Source: Euzebya tangerina (GTDB taxonomy: Bacteria > Actinomycetota > Nitriliruptoria > Euzebyales > Euzebyaceae). Taken from it: DNA of 64,000 nucleotides. Where the stretch lies: the NCBI RefSeq assembly GCF_003074135.1, contig NZ_PPDK01000001.1, positions 2,232,001-2,296,000 of the forward strand, in the 5' to 3' direction. Below the pieces are notes generated by a model, which did not search any database, had not been told where the DNA came from, and worked only from the letters and a program-made list of their open reading frames with translations. The stretch's first letter is position 1. Each line of letters begins with the position of its first letter. Positions 50,362-60,153 of this stretch are shown here, one piece after another. The translations under genes and the position numbers were made by a program.

Positions 50362-51312
50362 ATGTTCGACGGTGTGTTGGCGATCGTGGCCGGTGTGATC
50401 GCACTCGCATGGGCGGCCGATCAGTTCGTCATCGGGGCTGCGCGGGTCGCCCTCATGCGCCGTGTGCCCGCGTTGGTCGTCGGCGTCGTGATCATCGGGT
50501 TCGGGACGAGCGCACCGGAGTTGCTCGTCTCCGCGCTTGCCGTCGCCGACGACAACACCGGCGTCGCCATCGGGAACGTGGTCGGCTCGAACCTGGCCAA
50601 CCTCACGCTGCTGCTCGGTATGGGCGCGCTCATCGTCCCGCTCACCGTCCAGTCACGGACCGTCAGAGTGGAGGCACCACTCGTCCTCGCCTCCACCATC
50701 GCCTTCGGCGTCGCCGTCCAAGACGGCGTCGGGCGCTGGGAGGGCATCGCCTTGGCCGCCGGACTTGTGGCAAGCCTCGCGATCGTCGTCCGACAGCCCG
50801 CTTCAGCGTCGCCGGTCCCCGACGCGGTGGGCGAGGACGTCACCGAGCTGGCCGATGCCGAGCACCACAGGATCGGCATCGAGTCGGCCCGGACCGCGGT
50901 CGGTCTGGTGGCAACGGTCGGCTCCGCGCAGCTGCTCCTGTGGGGAGCCCTGCGGGTCGCCGACGAGACGGGGCTGTCGGGTGGCTTCGTCGGGGTGACC
51001 CTCGTCGCGGTGGGCACCTCCCTGCCCGAGCTGGTCACCGTCATCCAGTCCGCACGTCGCCGGCAGACCGATCTGATCGTGGGCAATCTGCTAGGGTCCA
51101 ACCTGTTCAACGCGTTGGCCGTGGGTGGCATCATCGGCATCCTCGGTGGACCTCCTGTGGATGACCCCGCACTCACGATCACGGCGACCGGTGCCGCGAT
51201 CGGCGCGGCGGTCATCGCCACTGTGGCCATGGTCACGCGCCGCACCGTCACGCGAAGCGAGGGTGCCGTGCTCATCGTGCTCTACCTCGCCGTCCTCCCG
51301 CTGCTCACCTGA
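50362..51312 (+). CDS. Calcium/sodium antiporter, CaCA family (YrbG-like)
   Basis: The 316-residue membrane protein has about ten helices in two inverted halves. Each half has the alpha repeat that binds the ions: GFGTSAPELLVSALA near residues 47-61 and AVGTSLPELVTVIQSARR near 215-232. An acidic cytoplasmic loop joins the halves. It exchanges cytosolic Ca2+ for Na+ or H+. GGAGG stands 10 bases before ATG 50362. Confidence 0.92.
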   Translation: MFDGVLAIVAGVIALAWAADQFVIGAARVALMRRVPALVVGVVIIGFGTSAPELLVSALAVADDNTGVAIGNVVGSNLANLTLLLGMGALIVPLTVQSRTVRVEAPLVLASTIAFGVAVQDGVGRWEGIALAAGLVASLAIVVRQPASASPVPDAVGEDVTELADAEHHRIGIESARTAVGLVATVGSAQLLLWGALRVADETGLSGGFVGVTLVAVGTSLPELVTVIQSARRRQTDLIVGNLLGSNLFNALAVGGIIGILGGPPVDDPALTITATGAAIGAAVIATVAMVTRRTVTRSEGAVLIVLYLAVLPLLT

Positions 51313-51341
51313 GGCTTGGTCGCGGCTCCTACGATGGAGAT

Positions 51342-52148
51342 ATGTCGGAGACGCGGGACACACAGATGGTGCAATTCCCTGCACCGAGGCTGCGCCCCTA
51401 CGTGGACCAGTACGTCGGGTACCGGGTGTCGGGGCTGCAGCCAGGCATCCACGCCGGGCTGCCGTCGCGATCACTCACCATGATCGTTGCGTTCGACGAG
51501 CCGCTCCACGTCTCCAGCGCTCGCACTGGCTCCGACCGGTTCTGGGGGATGGTCGCCGGGCTGCACGACGCGCCCTCCAGCGTCCATCACCACGGGTCGA
51601 TGCACGGCATCCAACTGTCGCTGACACCGCGTGGTGCGCTCGCCCTGTTCGACGCGTCACCTGCGGAGCTGTCGTCGACGCACGTGCACCTCGGCGACAT
51701 CGTCCCCGCCATCGCGCAGGGGCTGGTCGATCGGCTGGGTTCGGCGCCCTCCTGGGCCGAACGCTGGGTCGTCCTCGACGAGGTCCTCGGCACCATGATC
51801 GATGACAGCATCACAATCCCCGACCCGCTCGACGCGGCCTGGACCCTGCTGAGCGAGACCGACGGGTCGGCACGCATCACCGACATCGCAGATCACGTCG
51901 GATGGGACCGTCGAAGGCTCAGTCAGCGGTTTCGTGGGATGTTCGGTCTGACGCCCAAGCTCGCCGCCCGTGTCATGCGATTCGAGCGAGCACAACGACT
52001 GCTCGCCTCACCACGTCGTCCGGACCTGGCCAGCGTCGCCGCAATCTGTGGCTACGCCGACCAGGCGCACATGACCCGGGAGTGGAATCAGTTCGCTGGT
52101 GCGCCACCGGCCACGTGGCTCGCATCCGAGGACGTCTCGATCTCCTGA
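51342..52148 (+). CDS. AraC-family transcriptional regulator
   Basis: The 268-residue protein has an N-terminal ligand domain of the DUF6597/cupin-like kind (LRPYVDQYVGYR, LPSRSLTMIVAFDEPLH, GIQLSLTPRGALALF) and a C-terminal double HTH: ITDIADHVGWDRRRLSQRFRGMFGLTPK and DLASVAAICGYADQAHMTREWNQFAGAPP. The target is unknown. It follows the antiporter by 29 bases. Its TGA stop is in the same frame as the following damaged EAL gene. Confidence 0.9.
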   Translation: MSETRDTQMVQFPAPRLRPYVDQYVGYRVSGLQPGIHAGLPSRSLTMIVAFDEPLHVSSARTGSDRFWGMVAGLHDAPSSVHHHGSMHGIQLSLTPRGALALFDASPAELSSTHVHLGDIVPAIAQGLVDRLGSAPSWAERWVVLDEVLGTMIDDSITIPDPLDAAWTLLSETDGSARITDIADHVGWDRRRLSQRFRGMFGLTPKLAARVMRFERAQRLLASPRRPDLASVAAICGYADQAHMTREWNQFAGAPPATWLASEDVSIS

Positions 52149-52184
52149 CGGCTGCTCGCCACGATCGTCGCCCGCGACCTCCGG

Positions 52185-53169
52185 GTGATCCGCAACGTCA
52201 TCGTCCTGGTCCTCGGCATCGACGTCCGGACCGCCGTCGAGCTGGTCAACTACCCCTCCCGTGCCGACGAGGGCGCGTCCTGGGTCGAGCAGCGTCCGCT
52301 CGACACCGTCGCCTGCATCCCGCTGGGGCCGGCGGCTCGCACCATCGGTGTGCTCGAGGTGCCCGTGGACGCCGCGATGGCCGTCCCGGCAACGGAGGAT
52401 CTGGCGGCCCTGGCGCCCCAGCTGACGACCCTGCTCCGCCCGTCCATCGATGCGGCCCAGCAGGCCTGGACAGAGCGGGCGTCCATCAGCCGCGTGTTGG
52501 AGACGGCCGCCCTCGACATCGTCTTCCAGCCGATCGTCCGGCTGCAGGATCGCCAGCCCGTGGGCTACGAGGGCCTCAGCCGCTTCGGCCCTGGCATCAA
52601 CCCGGCCGACCGGTTTGCCGAGGCCGCCCCGGGCCGGCTTGGGCGTCCAGCTCGAGCTCCTGGCCGTCCGCAAGCTCCTGGAGGGAGCCAGGCGGCTACC
52701 TCGAGATGCCTACGTCTCCATCAACGTGTCGGGAGCGACGATCCAGTCCGTGGAGCTGCGCGACCTGATCATGGCGGTCGACCGCGCCATCACGCTCGAG
52801 GTGACCGAGCACGAGCCCATCACCAACTACCAGCAGGTCGCCTCGATGGTCGAGGGGTTGACCGACGTCCGCCTGGCAGTCGATGACGCCGGCTCGGGCT
52901 ATGCGACGCTGCAGCACGTCCTCAGACTCCGTCCACAGGTGGTCAAGCTCGACCGGGCGTGGGTCAGCGGCGTGGATGGTGACCGGCCACGGCAGGTCCT
53001 CATCTCGGGTCTGATCTCTCTGGCCAGGGAGATCGATGCCACGCTGATCGCCGAGGGCGTGGAGACTCCCGAGGAGGCCCGGACCCTGACTGACCTCGGT
53101 GTCGTCTACGCGCAGGGGTACCTCTTCGGCAAGCCGGCACCGCTCGGCGACATCCTGGCCCAGCAGTAG
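52185..53169 (+). pseudogene. EAL-domain protein, frameshifted (putative c-di-GMP phosphodiesterase)
   Basis: The gene is split by one extra C in the run CCCC at 52627-52630. Frame 1 (from GTG 52185) gives a GAF-like region and the start of an EAL domain (DIVFQPIVRLQDRQPVGYEGLSRF). After the run the match continues in the next frame: LGVQLELLAVRKLL, VSINVSGATI, LEVTEHEPI, AVDDAGSGYATL, VKLDRAWV and LIAEGVETPEEA. Removing one C restores one protein with all catalytic acids (E, D, D, K, E) present. The N-terminus also looks short, since open frame of the GAF part runs back to the AraC stop with no good start. It could be a sequencing error, phase variation or true decay. Confidence 0.85.
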
Positions 53170-53181
53170 GACGGCTTGGAG

Positions 53182-55512
53182 CTACCGACTGGCCAGATCG
53201 ATCGTGGCGGCCTCGCCTGGCCGGACCTCGATGGCCACGCCCGCAACGCTCAGCGCCACCGCCGTGGAGTTGGCCTCCTCCGCCTGGACCGTCACGCCGT
53301 CGTGGGCAACCAGGATCGTCAGGCGCTGACCGCGCCACTGCACCGGGTAGGTCAGTCTTGTCCACGCCTCCGGCAGCCGTGGGTCGACCGTCAGCATGTC
53401 CTGCACGAAGCCGAGGCCCCCGAGACCCTGCACGGCCAACTGGTTCGTCCCACCGCAGGCGGCGGTGTGGATTCCGCCGATGAAGGTGCCGGCGACCACG
53501 GCGTGCTGGGCGTTCAGCAGGTCGACGCGAGCCGTCTCGCGGAAGTGACGGAGCGCGACAGCGGTATCGCCCATCTGGGCCGCGACCATCCCGTAGGCGG
53601 CGTCGCTCAGCGACGACTTGTGTGCGCAGCGAGGCTCGTAGTAGTCGTGGTTTGCTCGCACCACATCGCCCGAGAACCGCTCCCGATGAAGCCACAGCAG
53701 CATCACCACGTCGGCCTGCTTGGCAACCTGGGTGCGGACGGCGATGCCGTTCGGCCAGCCCCAGTACTCGTCGGGGTGCTGCAGCCGGGTGGCCAGCTCC
53801 TCGGGTGAGATGTCCTCCAGGTCGAAGAAGCCGCGGAACTGCTCGATCAACCCGGTTGTCTCGTCCGGCTGGGGTAGGAAGAGGTTGTCCCGGACGTGAC
53901 GCCACCGGTCGACCTCTGACGCCTGCAGTCCCATCTCGGCTGACAGCTGTGTCAGGGCGTCGGCGTGCTCCTGCTCGAGCCACTCGTAGGTCTCGATCGC
54001 AAACGTGAGGGCCGCGTGGGTCTGGTAGTTGGTGAAGGCGTTGTCGTCGACGTTCTCATGCCACTCATCGGGTCCGAGCAGCCGGATGATGTGGTACTGG
54101 CCACCCCAGTCGTTGAAGTGCACGAAGGACCGCAGGAACCGGGCGACCTCGAACGCCACCTCGGCACCGTGCTCGACCATGAAGGCGGTGTCGCCGGTGA
54201 CGTCCACATACGTGCGGATCGTCGTGACGATGTCCGGCGAGACGTGCATCTGCCAGACGTTGAAGTGGTTGCGGATCTCCCGGCCGGTGAGGACGTCGAC
54301 GAAGAAGACGTCGGGGCACAGCTCCTCACCCGTCACCCCGGACACCCAGGCGTAGTACGCGCCGTCGTAGCCGAGGTCCCTGGCCTTGGTTCGGGCACCG
54401 TCGAGCGTCTTGTGGCGGTAGGCCAGGATGCTGCGTGCGACCTCGGGTTCGGTGAAGAGGAACGCCGGCAGGTTGTAGACCTCCTGATCCCAGAAGGCCG
54501 CACCCTGGTAGGCCTGACAGGACAGCCCGCGCGCACCCACCGGCAGGTGATCGGTGTGCAGGGGCGTGTGGACGCGGTTGTGGTAGTTGCTGAACCGCAA
54601 CGACGCGTCATCGAGCACGTCGCCCTCGATCCGGACATCCATCACCCCCCAGATCCCCTGCCAGGTGGCGGTGGTCCGCTCGAGCAGGGTGCCGAAGCCC
54701 TCAGCGGCTGCCGCGGCCGCCTGATTGAGCGCCACGGCCAGCGGGTCCTCGACGTCGGAGGAGGTGGCCACCGCGGCGAACGTCTCGAGCACCAGCGGCT
54801 GGTCGGGCTGTAGGTCGAGCGTGACCGTACGCGCCACCAGGCGGTCTCCGGTTGCCGGCTCCTCGGTCGGTACATCTCCGTCCAGCCGGTGGGCAGCCGC
54901 AACGGCCACTCCGATCCCGCTCTCGCCGGTCACGCCGGACAGGGCGGTGACATCACCGTCGATCGTGGGGTCGAGCGTGGGGAGGTGCACACCGTTCAGG
55001 TCCCAGACGTTCCCGTCGATGCCGCACCGCAGTTGCATCTCGAGTGGCGCGTCGCTCTCCACCGTGACCCGCTGGCACAGCAGGTGGAGGTTGTCGTAGG
55101 AGGCGAAGCGCTCGACCGTCAGGGTGATCGATGCCTCATCGAGCACGTGCGTGCGGCGTTGTCCGTTGACCCCGGCGCGGAGGTCCAGCCAGCTCTCTGG
55201 CTCAGCTGACTCCTCCAGCCGCAGGGTGGTCCCGTCCACGGCGAAAGTGACCATGAGGGGGTTGGGGGCATTGACCAGTTCGCGCCAGCGACCGTCGGCA
55301 CAGTCGTAGGTGTCGCTGACCGTGAGCGCGACGAAATCCTCGGCGCCCTGCTCGGGTGCGGTCGCCCGGTAACCCAGGTAGCCGTTGGCGACGGTGAAGT
55401 TCGATCCGACGGCGACAGCCCGGTCCTCCTCGAACCCCGTCTCGACCAGCCGCCAACCGTCGTCGTCAACGCGGAGCGTGTCGTTGAAGCGTGCATCTGG
55501 GCCTCTGGTCAT
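53182..55512 (-). CDS. Glycoside hydrolase family 65 phosphorylase (1)
   Basis: The 776-residue protein is a complete GH65 enzyme: N-terminal beta-sandwich (GYLGYRATAPEQG), linker, (alpha/alpha)6 barrel with FWDQEVYNLPAFLF and the catalytic acid near E483 in LGPDEWHENVDDNAFTN, and KQADVVMLLWLH where phosphate binds. It should split an alpha-linked glucose disaccharide (maltose, trehalose, kojibiose or nigerose) with phosphate into beta-glucose 1-phosphate and glucose. The WHENVD signature is unlike the second GH65 gene (YTTVVND), so the two probably differ in substrate. ATG 55512 was chosen because the frame upstream overlaps the divergent gene. Confidence 0.92.
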   Translation of the reverse strand: MTRGPDARFNDTLRVDDDGWRLVETGFEEDRAVAVGSNFTVANGYLGYRATAPEQGAEDFVALTVSDTYDCADGRWRELVNAPNPLMVTFAVDGTTLRLEESAEPESWLDLRAGVNGQRRTHVLDEASITLTVERFASYDNLHLLCQRVTVESDAPLEMQLRCGIDGNVWDLNGVHLPTLDPTIDGDVTALSGVTGESGIGVAVAAAHRLDGDVPTEEPATGDRLVARTVTLDLQPDQPLVLETFAAVATSSDVEDPLAVALNQAAAAAAEGFGTLLERTTATWQGIWGVMDVRIEGDVLDDASLRFSNYHNRVHTPLHTDHLPVGARGLSCQAYQGAAFWDQEVYNLPAFLFTEPEVARSILAYRHKTLDGARTKARDLGYDGAYYAWVSGVTGEELCPDVFFVDVLTGREIRNHFNVWQMHVSPDIVTTIRTYVDVTGDTAFMVEHGAEVAFEVARFLRSFVHFNDWGGQYHIIRLLGPDEWHENVDDNAFTNYQTHAALTFAIETYEWLEQEHADALTQLSAEMGLQASEVDRWRHVRDNLFLPQPDETTGLIEQFRGFFDLEDISPEELATRLQHPDEYWGWPNGIAVRTQVAKQADVVMLLWLHRERFSGDVVRANHDYYEPRCAHKSSLSDAAYGMVAAQMGDTAVALRHFRETARVDLLNAQHAVVAGTFIGGIHTAACGGTNQLAVQGLGGLGFVQDMLTVDPRLPEAWTRLTYPVQWRGQRLTILVAHDGVTVQAEEANSTAVALSVAGVAIEVRPGEAATIDLASR

Positions 55513-55633
55513 GCGGCACACCGTTGCACATCCGCTCCGCCCAGTCCTGCTGCTCCACAAAAGACCGCTTCCCCTCGCGCTCCACCTCCCGGAGGTCGTA
55601 GGCTCCCCGCTGAGGAGGAGGTGTCGAGCTGCC

Positions 55634-56443
55634 ATGCGTGTCGACGAGCACTACAGCCGTCAGGCCGACCTGTCGGAGCGCGTGCAGACGGCCTTGCAGG
55701 ACGCCGGCTTGGACCCCGGGGACCTGACCGCCGACGATCTGGCGGGTGTCGACGAGTTCCATCTCGGCGGCCGGGCGGCCACCATCGCACTCCTCGACGA
55801 CCTCGACCTGACCGATGGCATGGCCGTCCTGGATGTGGGCTGCGGGATCGGTGGAGTCACACGGACGATCGCCAGGCGTCACGCCGGACCGGTCACCGGC
55901 GTCGATCTGACCCCCGACTTCGTGGATGCCGCCCGGGCCCTGACGGCCCTGGTCGGCCTCTCGGAGCAGATCAGGTTCCAGCAGGCCGATGCGCTGGCGT
56001 TGCCGTTCGACGCGGAGACCTTCGACGCCGTCGTGCTGGTGCACGTCGGGATGAACATCCACGCCAAGGACGCCTTGATCCGCGAGTTGGCGCGGGTCAC
56101 GGTTCGCGGCGGCACCGTGGCCGTGTACGACATCATGCGGATCTCGGATGGGCCCCTGTCCTTCCCGCTGCCGTGGGCCAGCAGTGACTCGATGAGTTGG
56201 CTGGCCAGCCCGGACGTCTACGGCGATGTCATGGCGGCTGCCGGCCTGGTGCCGGGCGAGGCAGTCGACCGTCGTCCGGTGGTGCGGCAGGCGTTGGCCG
56301 ATGCGGCCGCCAATCCGCCACCGGTCAATCTCTCGCACCTGATGGGTTCGGAGTGGCCCGCGATGTTCGCCAACCTCCGGGCCGCTCTGCAGGCCGGCAT
56401 CCTCGCCCCGACCCAGATCCTGGCGTCCAAGCCCTCTGGTTGA
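55634..56443 (+). CDS. Class I SAM-dependent methyltransferase
   Basis: The 269-residue protein has a Methyltransf_11/25-type fold with motif I VLDVGCGIGGVTRTIA, an acidic VTGVDLTPDFV strand, FQQADALALPF and VVLVHVGMNIHAKDALIREL. It is like the small-molecule and sarcosine/phosphoethanolamine-type enzymes; the substrate is unknown. ATG 55634 begins MRVDEHYSRQADL, a common start for such enzymes. It diverges from the GH65 gene with 121 bases between. Confidence 0.85.
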   Translation: MRVDEHYSRQADLSERVQTALQDAGLDPGDLTADDLAGVDEFHLGGRAATIALLDDLDLTDGMAVLDVGCGIGGVTRTIARRHAGPVTGVDLTPDFVDAARALTALVGLSEQIRFQQADALALPFDAETFDAVVLVHVGMNIHAKDALIRELARVTVRGGTVAVYDIMRISDGPLSFPLPWASSDSMSWLASPDVYGDVMAAAGLVPGEAVDRRPVVRQALADAAANPPPVNLSHLMGSEWPAMFANLRAALQAGILAPTQILASKPSG

Positions 56444-56514
56444 CGGCGCGCCGGTATGGTCGTTCCCGACCGCCACAGATGCACATATCCTGCAGTCACG
56501 CCAGGAGTCCACCC

Positions 56515-56904
56515 ATGGGAAAGCGCAACAAGAAGTCCGACAAAGCGGCCGAGAGCGTGGCGAACGCCACCGCCACGGCCACCGATCACGTCGTGGCCGC
56601 CGCCAGTCAGGTGGAGAAGAAGGCCGGCAACGCCGTGGTCCGCCTCCTGGTGGGGGTCATCACGCTGCTGCTCAACCTGGTCCGTGGTCTGCTGGCCACC
56701 ATCCTGGGTGGGCTCGGCGGGATCATCAGCGCGATCGGTTCCACCCTCAATGGTGTCAGCAACGTCCTGAAGGCACCCCTCGTCGGTGCCGCCAAGGCGA
56801 TCAGCCCGCTCGATCACGCCCCAGCCGCCGTGGAGGACGCGACCGGCAAGGCGCCGAAGAGCGGCAAGAAGGCCTCGAGCAGCAAGAAGGACACCGCGGA
56901 CTAG
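56515..56904 (+). CDS. Small Lys/Ala-rich membrane-associated protein; unknown function
   Basis: The 129-residue protein has a basic start (MGKRNKKSDKAAE), a hydrophobic central part from about 40 to 85 with Leu/Val/Gly/Ile repeats (GVITLLLNLVRGLLATILGGLGGIISAIG) and a Lys/Ser tail (GKKASSSKKD). It may insert as a hairpin or lie on the membrane face. AGGAG stands eight bases before the ATG. No family recognised. Confidence 0.7.
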   Translation: MGKRNKKSDKAAESVANATATATDHVVAAASQVEKKAGNAVVRLLVGVITLLLNLVRGLLATILGGLGGIISAIGSTLNGVSNVLKAPLVGAAKAISPLDHAPAAVEDATGKAPKSGKKASSSKKDTAD

Positions 56905-56911
56905 CAGACGG

Positions 56912-58120
56912 TCACGACCCCCAGACCGCTCGATCGGTCAGCAGTCCCGTGATGGCCTGCTCATCGAAGCCGATCTCCGCCAACAGGTCCGCGGTGTCCT
57001 GACCCGGCAGTGGTGGGGGACCGGGATGCGGCTGCGCCTCGCCGGCATACCGCACGGGGTGACGGGGCGACACCACGGTCCCGTAGACGGTCTCGGTCCG
57101 CTCGAAGAACCCGAGCGCGGCAAGGTGTGGGTCGTTGAAGACCTCCGCCAGCGAGTTGACGTGTCCCGCAGGGATGTCCAGCTCCCGGAGGACGGTGATC
57201 CACTCCTCCGAGGACCGGGTCCGCAGCAGGTCGCCGAGCATCCCGTAGAGCTCGCCGACACGACCGGCCCGCTCATCCGCGTCGGTGATCCAGGTGGCGG
57301 CCGCCCAGGCACCGGCCGGATCCGCATCCGCTGCCTCGATCCAGTCCAGGAGCGCCGCCCAATGCCGTGAGGTGTAGGGGAGGATGACGACGTGGCCATC
57401 GGTGGTCGCAAACGGCCGACGGTTGGGGGTCAGCAGCCGGTTGTAGCCGACTGGCCCGATGGGTGGCTCCATGGCGGCGCCGCCCATGTGCTCTGCCATG
57501 ACGAAGGACGTGACCGTCTCGAGCATCGGCACCTCGACCACCAGGGCCTCGCCCGTCCGCTCCCGGTGGTAGAGCGCCGCCAGCACGGCCTGGGTGACGT
57601 GAAGTCCGGTGACCTTGTCTGCCATCACGGTCGGCGCCAGCACGGGTGCCGAGCGGTCGAAGCCAAGCAGCGACGACAAGCCGGCGCGGCCCTGGATCAC
57701 GTCGTCGTAGGCCGGCAGTTCGGCGTCAGGCCCGTCGCTGCCGAAGCCGGTGGAGGAGCAGTGGATCAGCTGCGGGTTGTGCGCCTGCAGTGCTTGGGCG
57801 TCCACCCCGAGCCTCGTGGCGGCCGCTGGGCGCATGTTCGACACCACGACATCACACCTGCTGGCCAGACGCGCCAGCACGGTTTGCCCGCCGGGGGTCT
57901 TCAGATCGATCCCAACCGATCGCTTGCCTCGGTTCACGCCGACGAACGGCGCGCCGACTCCCCGCTGGATGGTGGGTTTGGCTGAGCGGTAGGCATCACC
58001 GCCAGGTGCCTCGACCTTGATGATCTCAGCACCCAGGTCGGCCAACAGCATCGTGGCGTAGGGGCCTGCCACGATCGTGGTCAGGTCGAGGACGCGGACG
58101 CCGTGGAGGATCGCAGCCAT
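56912..58120 (-). CDS. Family III CoA-transferase (CaiB/BaiF)
   Basis: The 402-residue protein has the family III features: VRVLDLTTIVAGPYATMLLADLGAEIIKVE at the start, FVGVNRGKRSVGIDLKTPGG, the catalytic Asp in AYDDVIQGRAGL and VVEVPMLETVTSFV. It transfers CoA between carboxylic acids, with a formyl, carnitine or methyl-branched acid substrate in known members. ATG 58120 was chosen; the open frame runs far upstream only as an antisense of gpsA. Like the ACAD and CCR genes it adds to acyl-CoA metabolism here. Confidence 0.9.
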   Translation of the reverse strand: MAAILHGVRVLDLTTIVAGPYATMLLADLGAEIIKVEAPGGDAYRSAKPTIQRGVGAPFVGVNRGKRSVGIDLKTPGGQTVLARLASRCDVVVSNMRPAAATRLGVDAQALQAHNPQLIHCSSTGFGSDGPDAELPAYDDVIQGRAGLSSLLGFDRSAPVLAPTVMADKVTGLHVTQAVLAALYHRERTGEALVVEVPMLETVTSFVMAEHMGGAAMEPPIGPVGYNRLLTPNRRPFATTDGHVVILPYTSRHWAALLDWIEAADADPAGAWAAATWITDADERAGRVGELYGMLGDLLRTRSSEEWITVLRELDIPAGHVNSLAEVFNDPHLAALGFFERTETVYGTVVSPRHPVRYAGEAQPHPGPPPLPGQDTADLLAEIGFDEQAITGLLTDRAVWGS

Positions 58121-58258
58121 GGCCGTGGACTGTAGAGGCCGCAGCGGCACGAGCCCGGCGGCTCGACGCGATCGCTGGTCCCTGCCTTGGTCATTGCTCT
58201 CTCCTCGGGTCCAGGCACCAGTCGACACGAGGTCAGGAAGCCGTGCAATAGTCGGCAG

Positions 58259-59266
58259 ATGACCAGACAGATGAACGTCACGATCCTCGGCTCCGGCTCG
58301 TGGGGGACCACTCTCGGCAGCGTCTCGTGCCACAACACCCCGACGACGATCTGGGCCCGTCGGCCGGAGATCGCAGAGGAGATCCGGACCCAGCACACCA
58401 ACACCCAGTACCTGGGTGACAACCAGCTGCCCTCCAAGCTCGATGCCACCGCGGACCTCGCGGCCGCCTGTGCCCAGGCCGACGTTCTGGTCGTGGGGGT
58501 TCCGTCGCAGTCGATCCGGCAGGTGCTGACCGACGCCGAGCCGCACCTGCGACCCTGGGTCCCGGTGCTGTCGCTGGTCAAGGGTCTCGAGCAGTCCACG
58601 AAGCTGCGCCCCACCCAGGTGATCGACGAGATCCTGCCCGGCCATCCCATCGGCTTGCTCGCCGGTCCCAACATCGCGAGCGAGATCATCCAGGGCAAGG
58701 CCGCGGCCGCCACGATCGCGATGCCCGACCTGCGCATCGCCAGTTCGTTGCAGCCCCTGTTCGCCCGCAACCGGTTCCGGGTCTACACCAACACCGACGT
58801 GCTCGGCAGCGAGCTCGGCGGGGTCCTGAAGAACATCATCGCGATCGCCGCCGGCATGGCTGACGGGTTGGGGGTCGGGGTGAACACCGCCGCCATGGTC
58901 ATCAGCCGGGGGTTGGCGGAGATCACCCGGCTGGGCGAGGCCCTGGGCGCCGACCCGCTGACCTTCTCGGGCCTGACCGGACTCGGAGACCTGATCGCGA
59001 CGTGCATGAGCCCGGCCTCCCGAAACCGCCGGGTGGGGGAGCAGTTGGGCGAGGGCAGGACCATCGAGGAGGCCGTCGAGATCCTGGGTCAGGTCGCCGA
59101 GGGCGTCAAGACCGTCCGCAGTGTGGTGGATCTGGCCCGTGAGCACGATGTGGAGGTGCCCATCTGCGCCGAAGTCGACGCGGTCGTCAACGAGGGTCGA
59201 ACTCCGATCGAGGCGTATCGCGGCCTTGTCCGAATCCAGCCCGGGATGGAACACGAGGCGGGGTAG
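58259..59266 (+). CDS. gpsA: NAD(P)-dependent glycerol-3-phosphate dehydrogenase
   Basis: The 335-residue enzyme makes sn-glycerol 3-phosphate for phospholipids. It shows the nucleotide motif [12 protein letters not shown], a VSLVKGLE segment, [11 protein letters not shown], the catalytic lysine in [13 protein letters not shown] and GLGDLIATC. Two ATGs are close, 58259 and 58271; I used the first. Ten bases separate it from the HAD gene downstream, so the two are probably cotranscribed. Confidence 0.94.
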   Translation: MTRQMNVTILGSGSWGTTLGSVSCHNTPTTIWARRPEIAEEIRTQHTNTQYLGDNQLPSKLDATADLAAACAQADVLVVGVPSQSIRQVLTDAEPHLRPWVPVLSLVKGLEQSTKLRPTQVIDEILPGHPIGLLAGPNIASEIIQGKAAAATIAMPDLRIASSLQPLFARNRFRVYTNTDVLGSELGGVLKNIIAIAAGMADGLGVGVNTAAMVISRGLAEITRLGEALGADPLTFSGLTGLGDLIATCMSPASRNRRVGEQLGEGRTIEEAVEILGQVAEGVKTVRSVVDLAREHDVEVPICAEVDAVVNEGRTPIEAYRGLVRIQPGMEHEAG

Positions 59267-59275
59267 CGTCTAGTC

Positions 59276-60100
59276 ATGAGCGACCATCCCGCCGAAACCG
59301 TTCCCGCAATCCCCGCCTCGGAGTACGACGCCGTCCTGTACGACCTCGACGGTGTCCTGACCGACACGGCATCCCTGCACGCCCAGGCGTGGAAGCAGAT
59401 GTTCGATGAGTTCCTCCGCCGGTACGCCGCGGACCACGACATCCCCTTCGAACCGTTCGAGATCGCCACCGACTACCGCAGCTACGTCGACGGCAAGCCA
59501 CGCTACGAAGGCGTCAGCGCCTTCCTCGAGTCGCGCCGCATCGTGCTGCCGGAGGGGTCGATCGACGACCCGCCCGAAGCCGACACGACCTACGGGCTCG
59601 GGAACCGGAAGAACGAGGTCGTCCAGAAGCTGATCCAGGAGGGCGTCGACGTCTACGAGACATCCCTCCGACTGGTCCGGATCCTGCTCGACGCGGGCGT
59701 TCGGGCGGCGGTCGTCTCCTCCAGCCGCAACGCTCGCCCTGTGCTCGACACCGTCGGGATCGCCGACCTGTTCGAGGTCGTCGTGGACGGGGTCACTGCG
59801 GCCGAGGACGACATCCCCGGCAAGCCCGAACCAGACATGTTCCTCGCCGCCGCGGAGCGGCTCGGCGTGGAGCCCGCGCGAACAGTGGTGGTCGAGGATG
59901 CCATCGCCGGCGTCGAGGCCGGGCATGGTGGCGAGTTCGGGCTGGTCATCGGCGTCAACCGCGAGGATGACCACGGTGAGAACGCTGTCGCACTGCGCAA
60001 TCACGGTGCGGACATCGTGGTCGACGACCTGGGTGAGTTGCTGCAGCCGGCTGAGAATCCAACCGGCTCGGAAGCCGGCGGCTCGGCAGCAACGGCATGA
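59276..60100 (+). CDS. HAD-family beta-phosphoglucomutase-like enzyme
   Basis: The 274-residue protein has HAD motif I with nucleophile D23 and acid/base D25 (YDLDGVLTD), a helical cap, motif II VVSSSRN, Lys in GKPEPDMF and the acidic pair in VVVEDAIAGVEAG. It resembles Rv3400, whose gene is next to a GH65 gene as here. It should convert beta-glucose 1-phosphate from the phosphorylase to glucose 6-phosphate. Its C-terminal tail (LLQPAENPTGSEAGG) is encoded by the 34-nt palindromic repeat and extends past the usual fold end. Confidence 0.9.
   Translation: MSDHPAETVPAIPASEYDAVLYDLDGVLTDTASLHAQAWKQMFDEFLRRYAADHDIPFEPFEIATDYRSYVDGKPRYEGVSAFLESRRIVLPEGSIDDPPEADTTYGLGNRKNEVVQKLIQEGVDVYETSLRLVRILLDAGVRAAVVSSSRNARPVLDTVGIADLFEVVVDGVTAAEDDIPGKPEPDMFLAAAERLGVEPARTVVVEDAIAGVEAGHGGEFGLVIGVNREDDHGENAVALRNHGADIVVDDLGELLQPAENPTGSEAGGSAATA
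60046..60079. repeat. 34-nt palindromic dispersed repeat, copy B
   Basis: This copy matches copy A (7970-8003, opposite strand) at 32 of 34 positions and has the same 7-base arms GCCGGCT and AGCCGGC. It adds the residues PAENPTGSEAG to the end of the HAD protein. TGCA precedes and a G follows both copies, so the shared stretch may be about 39 bases. Confidence 0.75.
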
Positions 60101-60153
60101 GAAACCGCGAGTTGCTGCAGGCAGCCGAGTAGCGGCGAGAGAGAGGTACACCG

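Noticed and set aside
52185-53169. Two separate overlapping genes
   Set aside because: The two frames are consecutive halves of one EAL domain joined at a C run.
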